Assembly (NCBI GenBank): GCA_910584495.1
Contig: CAJUAR010000015.1
Coordinates: forward strand, 1 to 45,674
Length of the DNA stretch: 45,674 bases
Source of the DNA: an uncultured Muribaculaceae bacterium
Lineage (GTDB): Bacteria > Bacteroidota > Bacteroidia > Bacteroidales > Muribaculaceae
Reading direction: 5' to 3'
Part shown: piece after piece, positions 1-7,467 of the stretch
Layout: every line of letters starts with the position of its first letter
How positions within the stretch are numbered: position 1 is the first letter of the stretch
Made by a program: the position numbers and the translations under genes
The notes under the pieces: generated by a model
Told to the model about the DNA's origin: nothing
The model's database searches: none
The model's input: the letters and a program-made list of their open reading frames with translations, nothing else

Positions 1-304
1 GGCCCCTCATCAGCATATAGAAATCGTCCCACTGAAGCCTGCGGACGCCGTCATCACCCTTTTTCAGCACCTCTCGGAAACGGCCTTGCGACAGTCGTTT
101 AGTGTACATTAAAAATCCGTCACCGTCCCATTTCACAGCCTTCATGGTCTTGCGGTCCTTCGAGAAAAACACATATACATCTCCCGATGCCGGAGAGTGT
201 CCCTTCCACGACCACACCATCTGCGTCAGTCCGCGGATACCGTAGCGCATAGACACCGGCTGCTGACACACCCACAGCCTCAATCCCTGTTCAAGACCCC
301 ACAT
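1..304 (-). CDS. tnpB: IS66 family accessory protein TnpB (partial, runs off window)
   Basis: This is the N-terminal 101 residues of an IS66-type TnpB, an accessory protein of IS66 transposons whose exact role is unclear. The translation starts MWGLEQGLRLWVCQQPVSMR and contains the family core: a GDVYVFFSKDRKTMKAVKWD-like stretch followed by GDGFLMYTKRLSQGRF. In the IS66 family this corresponds to the conserved sequence ending in WDGDGF.LY.KRLE.G.F. The ATG lies inside the last codons of the upstream tnpA, overlapping it by 14 bases, which is the usual tnpA-tnpB coupling. The reading frame is still open at base 1, so the C-terminus and the tnpC transposase gene expected next lie outside the window. 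Confidence 0.88.
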   Translation of the reverse strand, partial: MWGLEQGLRLWVCQQPVSMRYGIRGLTQMVWSWKGHSPASGDVYVFFSKDRKTMKAVKWDGDGFLMYTKRLSQGRFREVLKKGDDGVRRLQWDDFYMLMRG

Positions 305-860
305 GACCGACCTCCTTTCCCATCTTTCTGACGAACTTTGCAATGACAGCCACATCAGTATCAGCCGGAAAGCTGACAGCCACATGGCCATCGACCTTCA
401 CCGTTATCACATTTCCGCTGTCAGCCGGAAGAAAACCAGCCTCCTCGAAGAGCACATCCTCAAAGGGTATCTCCCGAGGCTTGTCGTTGCCCGTGCCTGT
501 CGGTCCTGTATAGCCAGGCAACCCGGACACTCGCAAATGGTGATTCTTCAGATAAGAATGCACCTGATCGCGTGTGACGCCAAAGCTTCTGCAATAAGAA
601 GAAAAGGTTCCAGGCTGTCTCCCTTGCGCGCATAATTGCTTGAATCGCTCATAAATTTCCGCGTAAAGGCGACTGTTTACGCAACAATATCCCGGCAAGG
701 TCTTGATATTCTGAAACTCGTTCTTGAGCACTTGCCGCATCTGACCTTGATCCACTCCGTTAGCGATACAATAGGCTCGGAATGAAGATGGCTGACTGCC
801 TGTGGCGCATAGTTCCTTGAATGACAAGAAAACCTGCCTGTAAAGTTCAACTTTATCCAT
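291..860 (-). CDS. tnpA: IS66 family TnpA-like protein (Bacteroidetes type)
   Basis: A 189-residue first gene of an IS66 element. It holds two copies of a module of about 53 residues, roughly residues 7-58 and 67-118. Each runs Y..(V/I)(F/Y)..FK(E/Q)LCA.G.QP..F..YC...GV...Q(M/V)...LK and ends in LPGY. These look like duplicated helix-turn-helix units. The C-terminus (about residues 130-187) has FEDVLFEEAGFLPAD and GHVAVSFPADTDVAVIAKFV, which matches the short C-terminal strand region shared by IS66 TnpA proteins. Its function is presumably DNA binding during transposition; this is inferred. It is translationally coupled to tnpB. A TAACTTTG box lies just upstream at 877-884. No transposase gene is visible because the element continues beyond base 1. 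Confidence 0.85.
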   Translation of the reverse strand: MDKVELYRQVFLSFKELCATGSQPSSFRAYCIANGVDQGQMRQVLKNEFQNIKTLPGYCCVNSRLYAEIYERFKQLCAQGRQPGTFSSYCRSFGVTRDQVHSYLKNHHLRVSGLPGYTGPTGTGNDKPREIPFEDVLFEEAGFLPADSGNVITVKVDGHVAVSFPADTDVAVIAKFVRKMGKEVGHVGS

Positions 861-876
861 AAATTTAAATTTTGGG

Positions 877-884
877 CAAAGTTA
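877..884 (-). promoter_or_regulatory. Putative -7 box for the IS66 tnpA
   Basis: On the minus strand the sequence TAACTTTG matches the Bacteroidetes -7 consensus TAnnTTTG. It sits 17 bases ahead of the tnpA start. I see no convincing TTTG partner 19-21 bases upstream, where the sequence would belong to the interrupted host gene. Confidence 0.45.
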
Positions 885-892
885 GAAACTTT

Positions 893-1561
893 TCAAGCAG
901 GCTTCAATACGCTATCGCGGACGGTTGTACCCGCGATATCGAATTCAAGACATGGCCCTATTCCATTGACAAACCCCAAATCCACCAGATTGCCTATGAC
1001 ACGTATTGAAGGCTCGACAAGCACGCCGGTCCACACATAGCCTTTCAAGCCTAATTTTGCCTGGAATTTGGAATCGCCTTCAGGGCGCAATCTTGTCACC
1101 GAAAGGCTGCCGTCATTATAAATCATCGACATTCCGCTCTCGTAGAACACTTCCAGCCCTCCTTCGGCCTGTCCGTCGACACTGCCTTCAATAAAAGTGC
1201 CAAAGTCCAGTCCCCCTTTCAATATGGGTATGCTTGGTATGACTATAGGCAAGGTCAGTGTCGCCGGCTCGAATCTCGTTTTTGCAATCTTCCCGTCTAT
1301 ACTGATTCCGATATTGGCTTCAAGTCTGTATTTTGAAACGAAATCAATATAGACATGGCCATTCGAAATATTCAGTACAACTTTCAGGCTGAGAGATATC
1401 TCTCCGTTTCCGGTAAGACTTACAGCCGATAACAGATCAAGACCAAAGTCTATAGGTATCTTAAATTCTGCCAAAGCTGCGTCCTTCCTCACCGGAACTG
1501 CCAAAAGCCGCCTGTTGTCCTGAGGGTCGCGCTGTACAACATAGTCGCCTACAGCTACATG
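893..1561 (-). pseudogene. C-terminal part of frameshifted surface or secreted protein, truncated by IS66
   Basis: This frame is open from 1561 to the stop at 893 and has no good start of its own; the first usable codon is a TTG at 1504. The residues before that TTG (VAVGDYVVQRDPQDNRR) already look like coding sequence. The upstream gene (1555-2085) runs to a TAG at 1555-1557 after EIYDM, and re-reading one base at 1561 would join the two into a continuous protein. The simplest explanation is loss of one base. The content is beta-strand rich, with alternating hydrophobic residues such as GNGEISLSLKVVLNISNGHV, and I recognise no domain. The end (VLKPA, then stop) lies at the IS66 boundary, so the true C-terminus is probably missing. 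A sequencing error cannot be excluded for the frameshift. Confidence 0.6.
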
Positions 1562-2085
1562 TCATATATTTCAGTAAGCTCCGCCGGCTCGCAAACAACG
1601 TCAAGGCTGTTGCCGGTGCTTTTGATCGAACTCACTTTGCCCGCAAAACCCGAAGGGAACAGGTCGTCAAATCCTTCATACAGAAGTATGTCGCCTTTGT
1701 TTATCCGTAGTGAATAAGGCAAATCATTGGAAACTTTTATTGTCATGCCGTCCACACCGTTTATATAGGGCAGATAGTCCGGCGACAGTCGCTTAACCTT
1801 AGGCGCATATTCAGTCTGCGGTACTGAAACAGAAATACTGTCGATAACCGACAGCGGTATTCTATACACACTGTCTGCAGTCCATACTTCCTGCACCACC
1901 GGCTCGGCATATTCGGCGCCTTTCAGGTCCTTTTTGGAGTAGACAAGGCTGTCCACTTCATGGGCAAGAAAAGCATTGAATTTTCCGTCGTTACGATAGA
2001 TATAAATATCGTCTGAAAAAGTATTGGCTCCGGCCGACAGGCAACACAGCATTGTCAAGAGCGCATATAACAATCTACGTCTCAT
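1555..2085 (-). CDS. Secreted Bacteroidales protein of unknown function, N-terminal part of frameshifted gene
   Basis: 176 residues with a clear signal peptide (MRRRLLYALLTMLCCLSAGA). The mature part begins DDIYIYRNDGKFNAFLAHEV followed by DSLVYSKKD, then a W(T)ADSVYRIPLSVIDSISVS stretch. These phrases are typical of a Bacteroidales family of secreted proteins of unknown function that is usually considerably longer than this. The start overlaps the stop of the preceding 723-residue gene in an ATGA arrangement, so it is the third gene of the operon. The stop at 1555 is probably a frameshift artefact or mutation, because the neighbouring frame (893-1561) continues the protein. What remains is unlikely to be functional if the frameshift is real. 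Confidence 0.7.
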   Translation of the reverse strand: MRRRLLYALLTMLCCLSAGANTFSDDIYIYRNDGKFNAFLAHEVDSLVYSKKDLKGAEYAEPVVQEVWTADSVYRIPLSVIDSISVSVPQTEYAPKVKRLSPDYLPYINGVDGMTIKVSNDLPYSLRINKGDILLYEGFDDLFPSGFAGKVSSIKSTGNSLDVVCEPAELTEIYDM

Positions 2086-4253
2086 CGTATTAGCATTTTT
2101 GTTACTGAATCACCTACTTTAATTATATATATTCCCGGAACTACACCGTCGAGGGGATATGTAAATGTCTCATCATTTACATAGGCGCTATATACAGTCC
2201 GTCCGTCAACGGTATAGATACCGACAAAGGCCGGCAAACCGCTAATGACTATCTGTGTGTCCTTTATCGCTACCGATGGCTCGGCATCATCAATCGAACC
2301 CACTTGGCTCGGCGTGTCTTCATGACTGTACGTCAGAATGATTCTGTCTCTTACTTCGTGTGCGTTCTCTTTTCCATCGCAGCTGACAACAATAGTGTTA
2401 TCCCTGAAAGTCAGGCTGGTGTGGTCATCGATGCGGTATTCCCCTGCTTTCTCTCCGTTGTCCCATATTCGGAGGCAATTAAAAGTCATATATTCAAAAT
2501 CTTCAGGCAATTCCTCTACTGCATCGATTGTCAACATGCTTTCGTCAATTTCCGATAGTTTGACATAGGCTTTCTCAAACAATAGTTCATGGGCAAGCTC
2601 CGGGGTGTCAGATTGTGTCGTGCTGTTTTTACCGACTGCAAAATCCACTTTCTTCGACAGTCCTTTCCATACAATTATGTTCTTTTCATGTTCGATTTCC
2701 GCCACACCTTCCGAAGCCTTGAGCTCGGGAATGGGATAGCCTTTTGCCGCACAGAGCGTTATCTGCTCAATATAGGCATCGGCTTCAATCACCAGCCTGT
2801 TGTCTTTCAGAATCCTGCATATATTTGACTTGCCATTGACCGAAGGTCGGCTGTCCGATGTGGATTTAAGGACCTCCACTCCGATGCCGTTCTTGGTCAG
2901 CAGCAGGTCGTCACCCGCCGTCGTCCATTCATTCGATGTCTTCCAGTCAACCGGTATGCCCTCAAACTCATTTGCCGCGCTGCCTCCATTCTCTTCGAAC
3001 GACGGGCCGCTGACATAAGTCATCAGCACAGAATAGTCGCGTATGGATTCGTCAATGCCATATAGCTGGACATAGCGCATGCCGGCAACTTCGGTTTTGA
3101 ACCTGACATCCTTTTTACGTTCGTCAAACTTAACGGTATCAACTGCCGTTCCGTCCTGGTCGAAAAACTTGCCGGAAGACCGCCAGCGAGGCAGGAAACG
3201 GATTTCATCGTCAGGCCGCACGGGGAATTGTGCCCAAAGAACGGTGTCATGAGGTACTGTTCCAAAATCATACTGTTCGCCCGACTTCAAATCCACCGCC
3301 CGAAGCCGCTCCGTTTTGCTATTATCCCTGATGTACGACACCGAATCGGCACGAAAACCGAGATTGCTCATTACCCCCACCGAGATATTGAAATTAGGAG
3401 TAACCATCGGTGCGCCGTCGCGTATCTCCATGCTCCAGTCGCTGGTCGGCTCGTTTAGATCGGAAACATCTAAGTCCATATCAAATCTCAACGGCATATT
3501 TCCGTCTGCAACAGGAACAAACTTGCTATGGCTCACACTGTCGTTGAGCCAGTAATAGACTCCAGTCACCCGGTTTCCTCCTTTGGGAAGAACATTTACA
3601 AACGGCTCGGTCATTGCAAGCACTTGCTTCGACTCTTTATCCACCAATATCGCTTTGAATGGATAGATACCCGGCTGTAGTTCCGAAACATCGACTTCTT
3701 CGCTCAGTTCCATTCCATCGGCCAAAGGAACTGAAATCCTCACGCTATCGCGGGGCGACTGAAGCAAGAGTGTCATATTTTTCCCGGCATAGCTTTTTTT
3801 GACAAACATAGAATTTACCGGTACAGTGTTGCAACGGCTGTCATAAACCATAATTCTATGCAGTCCGTCATTGAGCCGGGACACATCGGCATGCGGGTCG
3901 GTCATGTCCAGCCCATACGATGTTTCGCTATTGTCAAAGGAATAAGAAAGTTTCATCTCTTTGTTCCTTCCTCCAAAGAAAAAACTTGTATAGACGGCTG
4001 ACCAGTCCCCGGCAGCGTTTCTGATCTGAAAATTGATAGTGTTTATCGGCTTGACCGGCAGTTGTCCCACTGGCACAGATAGTGTTTTCTGCCCCGCAGA
4101 TACAGTGCACGTCCTAACATTGGCAGTGTCCAGGTCAAACCAATAACGGGCTTCGTAATCTTCCGCGCTGACTTTAACTAAGGTTATCAAGACTGCGATG
4201 CCGAATGCCACAGCCTTCTTCAACCTCCAATTATTAGTCTGCATCGATTTCAA
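2082..4253 (-). CDS. Secreted protein with T9SS-type C-terminal sorting domain
   Basis: 723 residues. A signal peptide lies at about residues 10-30 (hydrophobic AVAFGIAVLITLVKVSA). The body is long and beta-rich with no catalytic motif I recognise; the N-terminal part repeatedly reads like beta-sandwich modules (ARYWFDLD..., VYYWLNDSVSHSKFV). The last 70 or so residues have the layout of a type IX secretion sorting domain: VAIKDTQIVISGLPA, then VGIYTVDGRTVYSA, then GVVPGIYIIKVGDSVTKMLI at the very end. That predicts export across the outer membrane and attachment to the surface or release. Its start overlaps the end of the upstream beta-helix gene by 20 bases, and its stop overlaps the next gene by 4, so the three genes form one transcript. 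The partner beta-helix protein suggests a surface or adhesion role, but this is inference. Confidence 0.75.
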   Translation of the reverse strand: MKSMQTNNWRLKKAVAFGIAVLITLVKVSAEDYEARYWFDLDTANVRTCTVSAGQKTLSVPVGQLPVKPINTINFQIRNAAGDWSAVYTSFFFGGRNKEMKLSYSFDNSETSYGLDMTDPHADVSRLNDGLHRIMVYDSRCNTVPVNSMFVKKSYAGKNMTLLLQSPRDSVRISVPLADGMELSEEVDVSELQPGIYPFKAILVDKESKQVLAMTEPFVNVLPKGGNRVTGVYYWLNDSVSHSKFVPVADGNMPLRFDMDLDVSDLNEPTSDWSMEIRDGAPMVTPNFNISVGVMSNLGFRADSVSYIRDNSKTERLRAVDLKSGEQYDFGTVPHDTVLWAQFPVRPDDEIRFLPRWRSSGKFFDQDGTAVDTVKFDERKKDVRFKTEVAGMRYVQLYGIDESIRDYSVLMTYVSGPSFEENGGSAANEFEGIPVDWKTSNEWTTAGDDLLLTKNGIGVEVLKSTSDSRPSVNGKSNICRILKDNRLVIEADAYIEQITLCAAKGYPIPELKASEGVAEIEHEKNIIVWKGLSKKVDFAVGKNSTTQSDTPELAHELLFEKAYVKLSEIDESMLTIDAVEELPEDFEYMTFNCLRIWDNGEKAGEYRIDDHTSLTFRDNTIVVSCDGKENAHEVRDRIILTYSHEDTPSQVGSIDDAEPSVAIKDTQIVISGLPAFVGIYTVDGRTVYSAYVNDETFTYPLDGVVPGIYIIKVGDSVTKMLIR

Positions 4254-5223
4254 TTTCTATTTTTAGTTTTCCATCAGAGCCGGATTCCGGAGCTACTGCA
4301 AATTTTTTCAATTGAGGATAGCTTGTTTTGGTCGAGAACGGGAGAGTGGTACCATAAATACCGACCTGGGTACCGTCGGAACCGAGATAGGCCGCTGCCT
4401 CGTCGGTCAAACGGTAGAAGGTGCCTTCTTTGAATACCTTTTTATCAGCCGGAAACATCTTGTTGTTTCGGTCGTCTTTGCTGTTGTCGTCTGTAAATAA
4501 ATCTTCACTTGCTATACCGAGACAGTTATAACATGAGATACCGTATACACTCGGGTTTGTAACATTCGATTGGTCAACAATGCAATTGTTATAGACCAAA
4601 CCGAATTCTCCACTATTACGATCTAAAACAATAGAGTTATTCACTTCTATAACATTCATGGTTCGTGTAGAAATATAATTCACGATACTATTATAGAAAG
4701 AAATTGTCGCTTTTTCTGCGCTTAGAACTTGCCCATCTAATATGCAATGGAAGAAAGTTACATTTTTCAGCACATCGCCGTCAAAATCATCACCATAACC
4801 AAAATTGCCGCGTATTCTCATTTTTGAGAACTGGGGGGTTGTCGCATTTGTTATTCGGATTTCTTTTTCGCAAATCATCCCTTCCATCGAAAGCGTATGC
4901 CCGTTTGTGTTTTCAGGTATGTTGATGTAGACATTGCTTGAGATGGAGGTTCGGGCGGTTGAAACGTTTTCAACACTGTCGAGTGCGCCGATGCCCGCAC
5001 CTCTTACGGTTACCGGAACATTGATGGTTCCGCCCTGGAATGTGCCGGCTGAGAGATTGATTACATCACCGGCTTCGGCTACAGCTAACGCATCCCTGAG
5101 TGCCGAGGCGGAATAGAACGTTTTGAATTCGTCGCCATGTTGAAGAATGGCGGTTTGTCCTCCCTGTGCAAACATAATAATATGACACAGCAGGACCATT
5201 GAAGCAAGCAATATTCTTTTCAT
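4234..5223 (-). CDS. Secreted right-handed beta-helix (pectate-lyase-like fold) protein
   Basis: 329 residues from the ATG at 5223, chosen because it begins a proper signal peptide (MKRILLASMVLLCHIIMFAQ). An in-frame ATG 51 bases further upstream would add a charged, non-signal stretch. The mature protein starts with a motif common to parallel beta-helix proteins: DALAVAEAGDVINLSAGTFQ, followed by GTINVPVTVRGAGIGALDS. Further strands read as short rungs (ITNATTPQFSKMRIRGNFG, VNYISTRTMNVIEVNNSIV). No catalytic residues are evident, so it may be a structural or binding protein rather than an enzyme. There is no obvious T9SS tail. It is the first gene of the three-gene minus-strand operon, behind a promoter at 5549-5579 and a long structured leader. 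Confidence 0.72.
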   Translation of the reverse strand: MKRILLASMVLLCHIIMFAQGGQTAILQHGDEFKTFYSASALRDALAVAEAGDVINLSAGTFQGGTINVPVTVRGAGIGALDSVENVSTARTSISSNVYINIPENTNGHTLSMEGMICEKEIRITNATTPQFSKMRIRGNFGYGDDFDGDVLKNVTFFHCILDGQVLSAEKATISFYNSIVNYISTRTMNVIEVNNSIVLDRNSGEFGLVYNNCIVDQSNVTNPSVYGISCYNCLGIASEDLFTDDNSKDDRNNKMFPADKKVFKEGTFYRLTDEAAAYLGSDGTQVGIYGTTLPFSTKTSYPQLKKFAVAPESGSDGKLKIEIEIDAD

Positions 5224-5321
5224 TGCATAATGGTTTGAATAGTCGTCCGGCTTCCCCTCGTAGACTATGAACAAAAAAGAAAAGCGTAGGAATCTGTATC
5301 TGTTACCGTCCTACAGTCTTA

Positions 5322-5367
5322 GGCTTCTCGCATTGCCCTGTCAAAGTCGGACGGCAACGCAGAAGCC
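5322..5367 (-). promoter_or_regulatory. Long hairpin in the 5' leader of the beta-helix operon
   Basis: GGCTTCTCGCATTGCC at 5322-5337 is complementary to GGCAACGCAGAAGCC at 5353-5367, with one bulged base and one G-T pair. This gives a stem of about 15 pairs around a 15-base loop. The CCGTCC of the loop side (minus strand) can also pair with GGACGG near 5308-5313, so two structures compete. The element lies in the roughly 320-base leader between the promoter at 5549-5579 and the start at 5223. There is no U-run, so it is not a standard terminator. I do not recognise it as a known riboswitch. Confidence 0.5.
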
Positions 5368-5398
5368 CACGCTTGTATATGCAACCAAAGCAATCGAC

Positions 5399-5418
5399 GA
5401 TATTTCTCTCGAAATATC
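5399..5418. repeat. Perfect 8-bp inverted repeat, 4-base loop
   Basis: GATATTTC, tctc, GAAATATC. It sits in the leader downstream of the minus-strand promoter. It could be an RNA hairpin or a dimeric repressor site, and the sequence alone does not separate these. Confidence 0.45.
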
Positions 5419-5548
5419 ACTTCGAATGCAAGATAATTACATACCAGGGGCATCTATCGTTGCACAACCCTTGACTTTGACATAAATTTTGCGAGAATTT
5501 AAGACTGTCAAGAATCAGCGCGGATAAACGCTTTTATCATATTTTTCG

Positions 5549-5579
5549 CAAAGGTACAATTATTTTTCATACCTCACAA
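5549..5579 (-). promoter_or_regulatory. Bacteroidetes-type promoter for the beta-helix operon
   Basis: The minus strand carries TTG (5579-5577), a 20-base spacer, then TACCTTTG (5556-5549), an exact match to TAnnTTTG. Transcription would begin near 5542, giving a leader of about 320 bases before the gene start at 5223. Confidence 0.6.
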
Positions 5580-5603
5580 TAATCAGGTATGATTAATTTT
5601 TTT

Positions 5604-5662
5604 GTCGCCGGTAGCCTGCCGCCGGGGGCTGGAAGCCCCTGCTCCATGCTCTTCGTTTCAAT
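5604..5662. repeat. REP-like intergenic repeat, copy A
   Basis: Contains CCGGGGGCTGGAAGCCCCTG, a GC-rich hairpin (GGGGCT / AGCCCC) followed by CTCCATGC. The first 36 bases match copy B at 7325 in all but about five positions, four of the differences being transitions. It sits between the beta-helix promoter and the GNAT remnant. The function is unknown; it resembles repetitive extragenic palindromes. Confidence 0.6.
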
Positions 5663-5677
5663 GGTTTTTATGTTACT

Positions 5678-5727
5678 TTTAACTTTTGTGGTGCAGTTCA
5701 TTCTCTGACACTGCACCATTAACTTTT
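5678..5727. repeat. 9-bp inverted repeat flanked by 9-bp direct repeats
   Basis: TGGTGCAGT (5689-5697) and ACTGCACCA (5710-5718) are perfectly complementary around a 12-base spacer. The sequence TTAACTTTT occurs on both sides, near 5678-5687 and at 5719-5727. It could be a terminator hairpin downstream of the minus-strand GNAT remnant or a scar of a small mobile element. Neither is proven. Confidence 0.4.
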
Positions 5728-5827
5728 ACTCTTGACTGCTTCTTGATATTTTGTCGATTTTTTAGGAAGAAAGAATAAAGCTAATGCTTTTTATCTATGT
5801 GTCTGAGAGAGATTTATTCCATAGACT

Positions 5828-6022
5828 TCATTCTGCGATGAAGTTTTTAAGGTCGAAGAACATTAAGCGAGTTTCATCGTCTTTGTCTGATTCTGTTATA
5901 CATTGAAAGCCGTTGCGTTCATAAAACGGCACGGCAGTTTTCAGAGCATCTACTGTGATAAAACGGCAACCAACTTTTACTGTGGGATAGCTTCTGCGGT
6001 ATTTTTCACCGCTGGAAATTGC
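5828..6022 (-). pseudogene. C-terminal remnant of a GNAT acetyltransferase toxin
   Basis: A 64-codon open stretch that contains VGCRFITVDALKTAVPFYER followed by NGF and ends TRLMFFDLKNFIAE. This is the last third of the GNAT fold as seen in TacT-like toxins: the C-terminal strand, then the YERxGF motif. The N-terminal half, including the acetyl-CoA pyrophosphate loop, is absent. The frame is open only back to a TAA at 6023-6025 and has no start codon. It directly follows, and overlaps by 17 bases, the small antitoxin-like gene at 6006-6164, as expected for an antitoxin-GNAT pair that has lost most of its toxin by deletion. Confidence 0.7.
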
Positions 6023-6164
6023 TTATAGATTTCATTACCTCATAAGCCTTGCGGGCACGCTCCTTCTCCTCTTTGGACACAGGTTTTGGGGTTGAGATGA
6101 GTGTTTCAAATCTCACCGCATCGTTCCCTCGAAGTTCGGGGGTTTCTTTAATGGGTCGTGCCAT
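6006..6164 (-). CDS. Small antitoxin-like protein paired with GNAT remnant
   Basis: A 52-residue frame starting MARPIKETPELRGNDAVRFE and ending MKSISNFQR. It is basic at the start, then helical and charged (SKEEKERARKAYEVM). MARPIKETP is the usual opening of short Bacteroidetes proteins encoded just ahead of GNAT-type toxins, so an antitoxin role is likely. The gene looks complete, although its last residues may be altered by the deletion that removed the toxin's front end. It has its own promoter-like sequence at 6192-6222. If the toxin is dead, this is an orphan antitoxin. Confidence 0.62.
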   Translation of the reverse strand: MARPIKETPELRGNDAVRFETLISTPKPVSKEEKERARKAYEVMKSISNFQR

Positions 6165-6191
6165 AAGCAGAAGTTTTTATATAATACCAAG

Positions 6192-6222
6192 CAAGGGTAC
6201 AACTTTATAACAAATTATACAA
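6192..6222 (-). promoter_or_regulatory. Putative promoter of the antitoxin-like gene
   Basis: The minus strand shows TTG (6222-6220), exactly 20 bases, then TACCCTTG (6199-6192), one base off the TAnnTTTG consensus. It lies 27 bases ahead of the start at 6164. Confidence 0.5.
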
Positions 6223-6273
6223 GTGTTTTACTGTCAAGCTAATAAAATACAGCTCCATGGTTTTGCGGATGGG

Positions 6274-7185
6274 TTATTCTTCGGAAAAGAAGTCGCTGTC
6301 GATGCCTTTGATTTCGAAGGACTGGCGGACGGATACACCGATGTTGTAATCAATCATGTAGTTGGCAAGCTGGTCGCCGTCGATCAGCACTATCTTGATG
6401 TGTGACGCGGGGGTGTAGTTGCTGGCTTCTTTGGTGAATTTGGATGTGGTGATGAATATTCCTTTTGATGCGCCTTTGCCGGAAAGCGCGCCGACGAAGC
6501 TCTGGATTTCCTTTCGTCCTACGGTACCTGTGTCGTAACGCTTTGCCTGGATGTAGATGCTGTCCAGGCCCAGGCGGTCTTCTTTAATCACACCGTCGAT
6601 GCCTTCGTCATGGCTGTATTTAGTCACGTTTGCAGCATCTTCGAAGCTGCCTCCGTAGCCCATGGCCACAAGCAGTTTGATGACCAGACGTTCGAAGAAC
6701 TGAGGGGTATGGGATTTTATTTCGGCAAGCAGGTCGTTGACAAGTTCGTCGCGCAGTTCCTTATAGGAGGTTTCCATGAGTTCGGATGGGGTCTTTTCGG
6801 AGCTGTCAACGGCCGATGGGTCGGTACCCTGTTCAGGACTGTTTTTCTTACGAGCGAACTCGACAAATTCAGGATATTGGGAGAGGACGGCACTGTCGAT
6901 ATAGTCGGGATTGGTGGCGAGAAGGTCAAGTCCCCGTTTTGTAATCTGATACTTTCCTCTGCCAACTGTTTCGGTCAGGAGTGCTTTGCGCAGGTAGGTG
7001 CCGCTCCATTGGGTCCTGTCATAGAGTTTTGTGAAGCTGCCTTTCTTGGTTCTCTCTTCCCTGTCCTCGGACGAAAGGCATAGCACGTCGGCAATGTGTG
7101 CTGTCAGTTCTTTGAGGGTATGCGCTTTTCCGTCGCTGAGGAATTTGAGATATGGTAGAATGAAGAATTCAAATTTGGGGACCAT
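6274..7185 (-). CDS. mrr: Mrr-type restriction endonuclease (type IV, modification-dependent)
   Basis: 303 residues, about the length of E. coli Mrr. The N-terminal 95 residues form the Mrr_N winged-helix domain (FILPYLKFLSDGKAHTLKEL, ... YLRKALLTETVGRGKYQIT). A linker leads to the catalytic Mrr domain from about residue 160. The PD-(D/E)xK nuclease residues are visible: E166 in FFERLV, D197 in GIDG and Q213-A-K215 in YIQAKRY. The fold continues with GRKEIQSFVGAL and KGIFITTSKFTKEA. Family members cut DNA carrying modified bases, so this is a likely defence against foreign methylated DNA. It stands alone, without a methyltransferase, as expected for type IV. A TAACTTTG box lies upstream at 7248-7255. 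It neighbours toxin-antitoxin leftovers, which suggests an accessory defence island. Confidence 0.9.
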   Translation of the reverse strand: MVPKFEFFILPYLKFLSDGKAHTLKELTAHIADVLCLSSEDREERTKKGSFTKLYDRTQWSGTYLRKALLTETVGRGKYQITKRGLDLLATNPDYIDSAVLSQYPEFVEFARKKNSPEQGTDPSAVDSSEKTPSELMETSYKELRDELVNDLLAEIKSHTPQFFERLVIKLLVAMGYGGSFEDAANVTKYSHDEGIDGVIKEDRLGLDSIYIQAKRYDTGTVGRKEIQSFVGALSGKGASKGIFITTSKFTKEASNYTPASHIKIVLIDGDQLANYMIDYNIGVSVRQSFEIKGIDSDFFSEE

Positions 7186-7247
7186 GGCAGGGAAATGTAT
7201 GATGGAGTTTTTAAGGTATATAGAACGCTTGTTTGTGGTTTAATTCA

Positions 7248-7255
7248 CAAAGTTA
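7248..7255 (-). promoter_or_regulatory. Putative -7 box for mrr
   Basis: TAACTTTG on the minus strand, 62 bases before the mrr start. No clear TTTG box is found at the normal distance upstream. Confidence 0.4.
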
Positions 7256-7324
7256 AAACTTTTTCCCGAGAATGGAGGATTTTTTTGATGGAATAATTCA
7301 AAGGGGTCTTTGTCGTCGGTCGAC

Positions 7325-7380
7325 GGTCGCTGGTAGTCTGCTGCCGGGGACTGGCAGCCCCGATAATCTTCGCTCCACGG
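7325..7380. repeat. REP-like intergenic repeat, copy B
   Basis: Contains GCCGGGGACTGGCAGCCCC with the same arrangement as copy A (5604), including the leading TCGCTGGTAGTCTGCT. It lies in the 282-base gap between mrr and the ribbon-helix-helix gene. Confidence 0.6.
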
Positions 7381-7410
7381 TTATGTGCTTTGGCTTTTTA
7401 AATATTTTCT

Positions 7411-7443
7411 TTTGGTGGTGTTATGCAAATTGTATTACTTTTG
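7411..7443 (+). promoter_or_regulatory. Promoter of the ribbon-helix-helix gene with overlapping dyad
   Basis: TTTG at 7411-7414, a 21-base spacer, then TACTTTTG at 7436-7443 (matches TAnnTTTG). The start codon at 7468 is about 24 bases downstream, so the leader is very short. GTATT at 7432-7436 and AATAC at 7445-7449 form a dyad across the -7 box and could be the autoregulatory operator of the downstream protein. Confidence 0.55.
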
Positions 7444-7467
7444 CAATACGCATAATTTTTTTGAGAT

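Larger units (their letters stand above)
1..900 (-). mobile_element. IS66-type insertion sequence, left part only
   Basis: tnpA and tnpB of an IS66 family element occupy the window edge on the minus strand. The element enters from outside the window and ends close to 890-905, immediately after the stop codon of a degraded gene at 893. I could not define the terminal inverted repeat or the target duplication because the other end is not in the window, so the right boundary is approximate. Confidence 0.7.

Noticed and set aside
890..910. IS66 terminal repeat and target duplication
   Set aside because: I could not see a matching second end within the window, so the exact boundary is not claimed.
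1555..1570. Programmed frameshift joining the two frames of the broken gene
   Set aside because: There is no slippery heptamer at the junction, only ATATGACATGTAG, so mutation or sequencing error is simpler.
5267..5485. Small plus-strand open frame in the beta-helix leader
   Set aside because: It has no family resemblance or promoter and overlaps the hairpins on the other strand; treated as chance.
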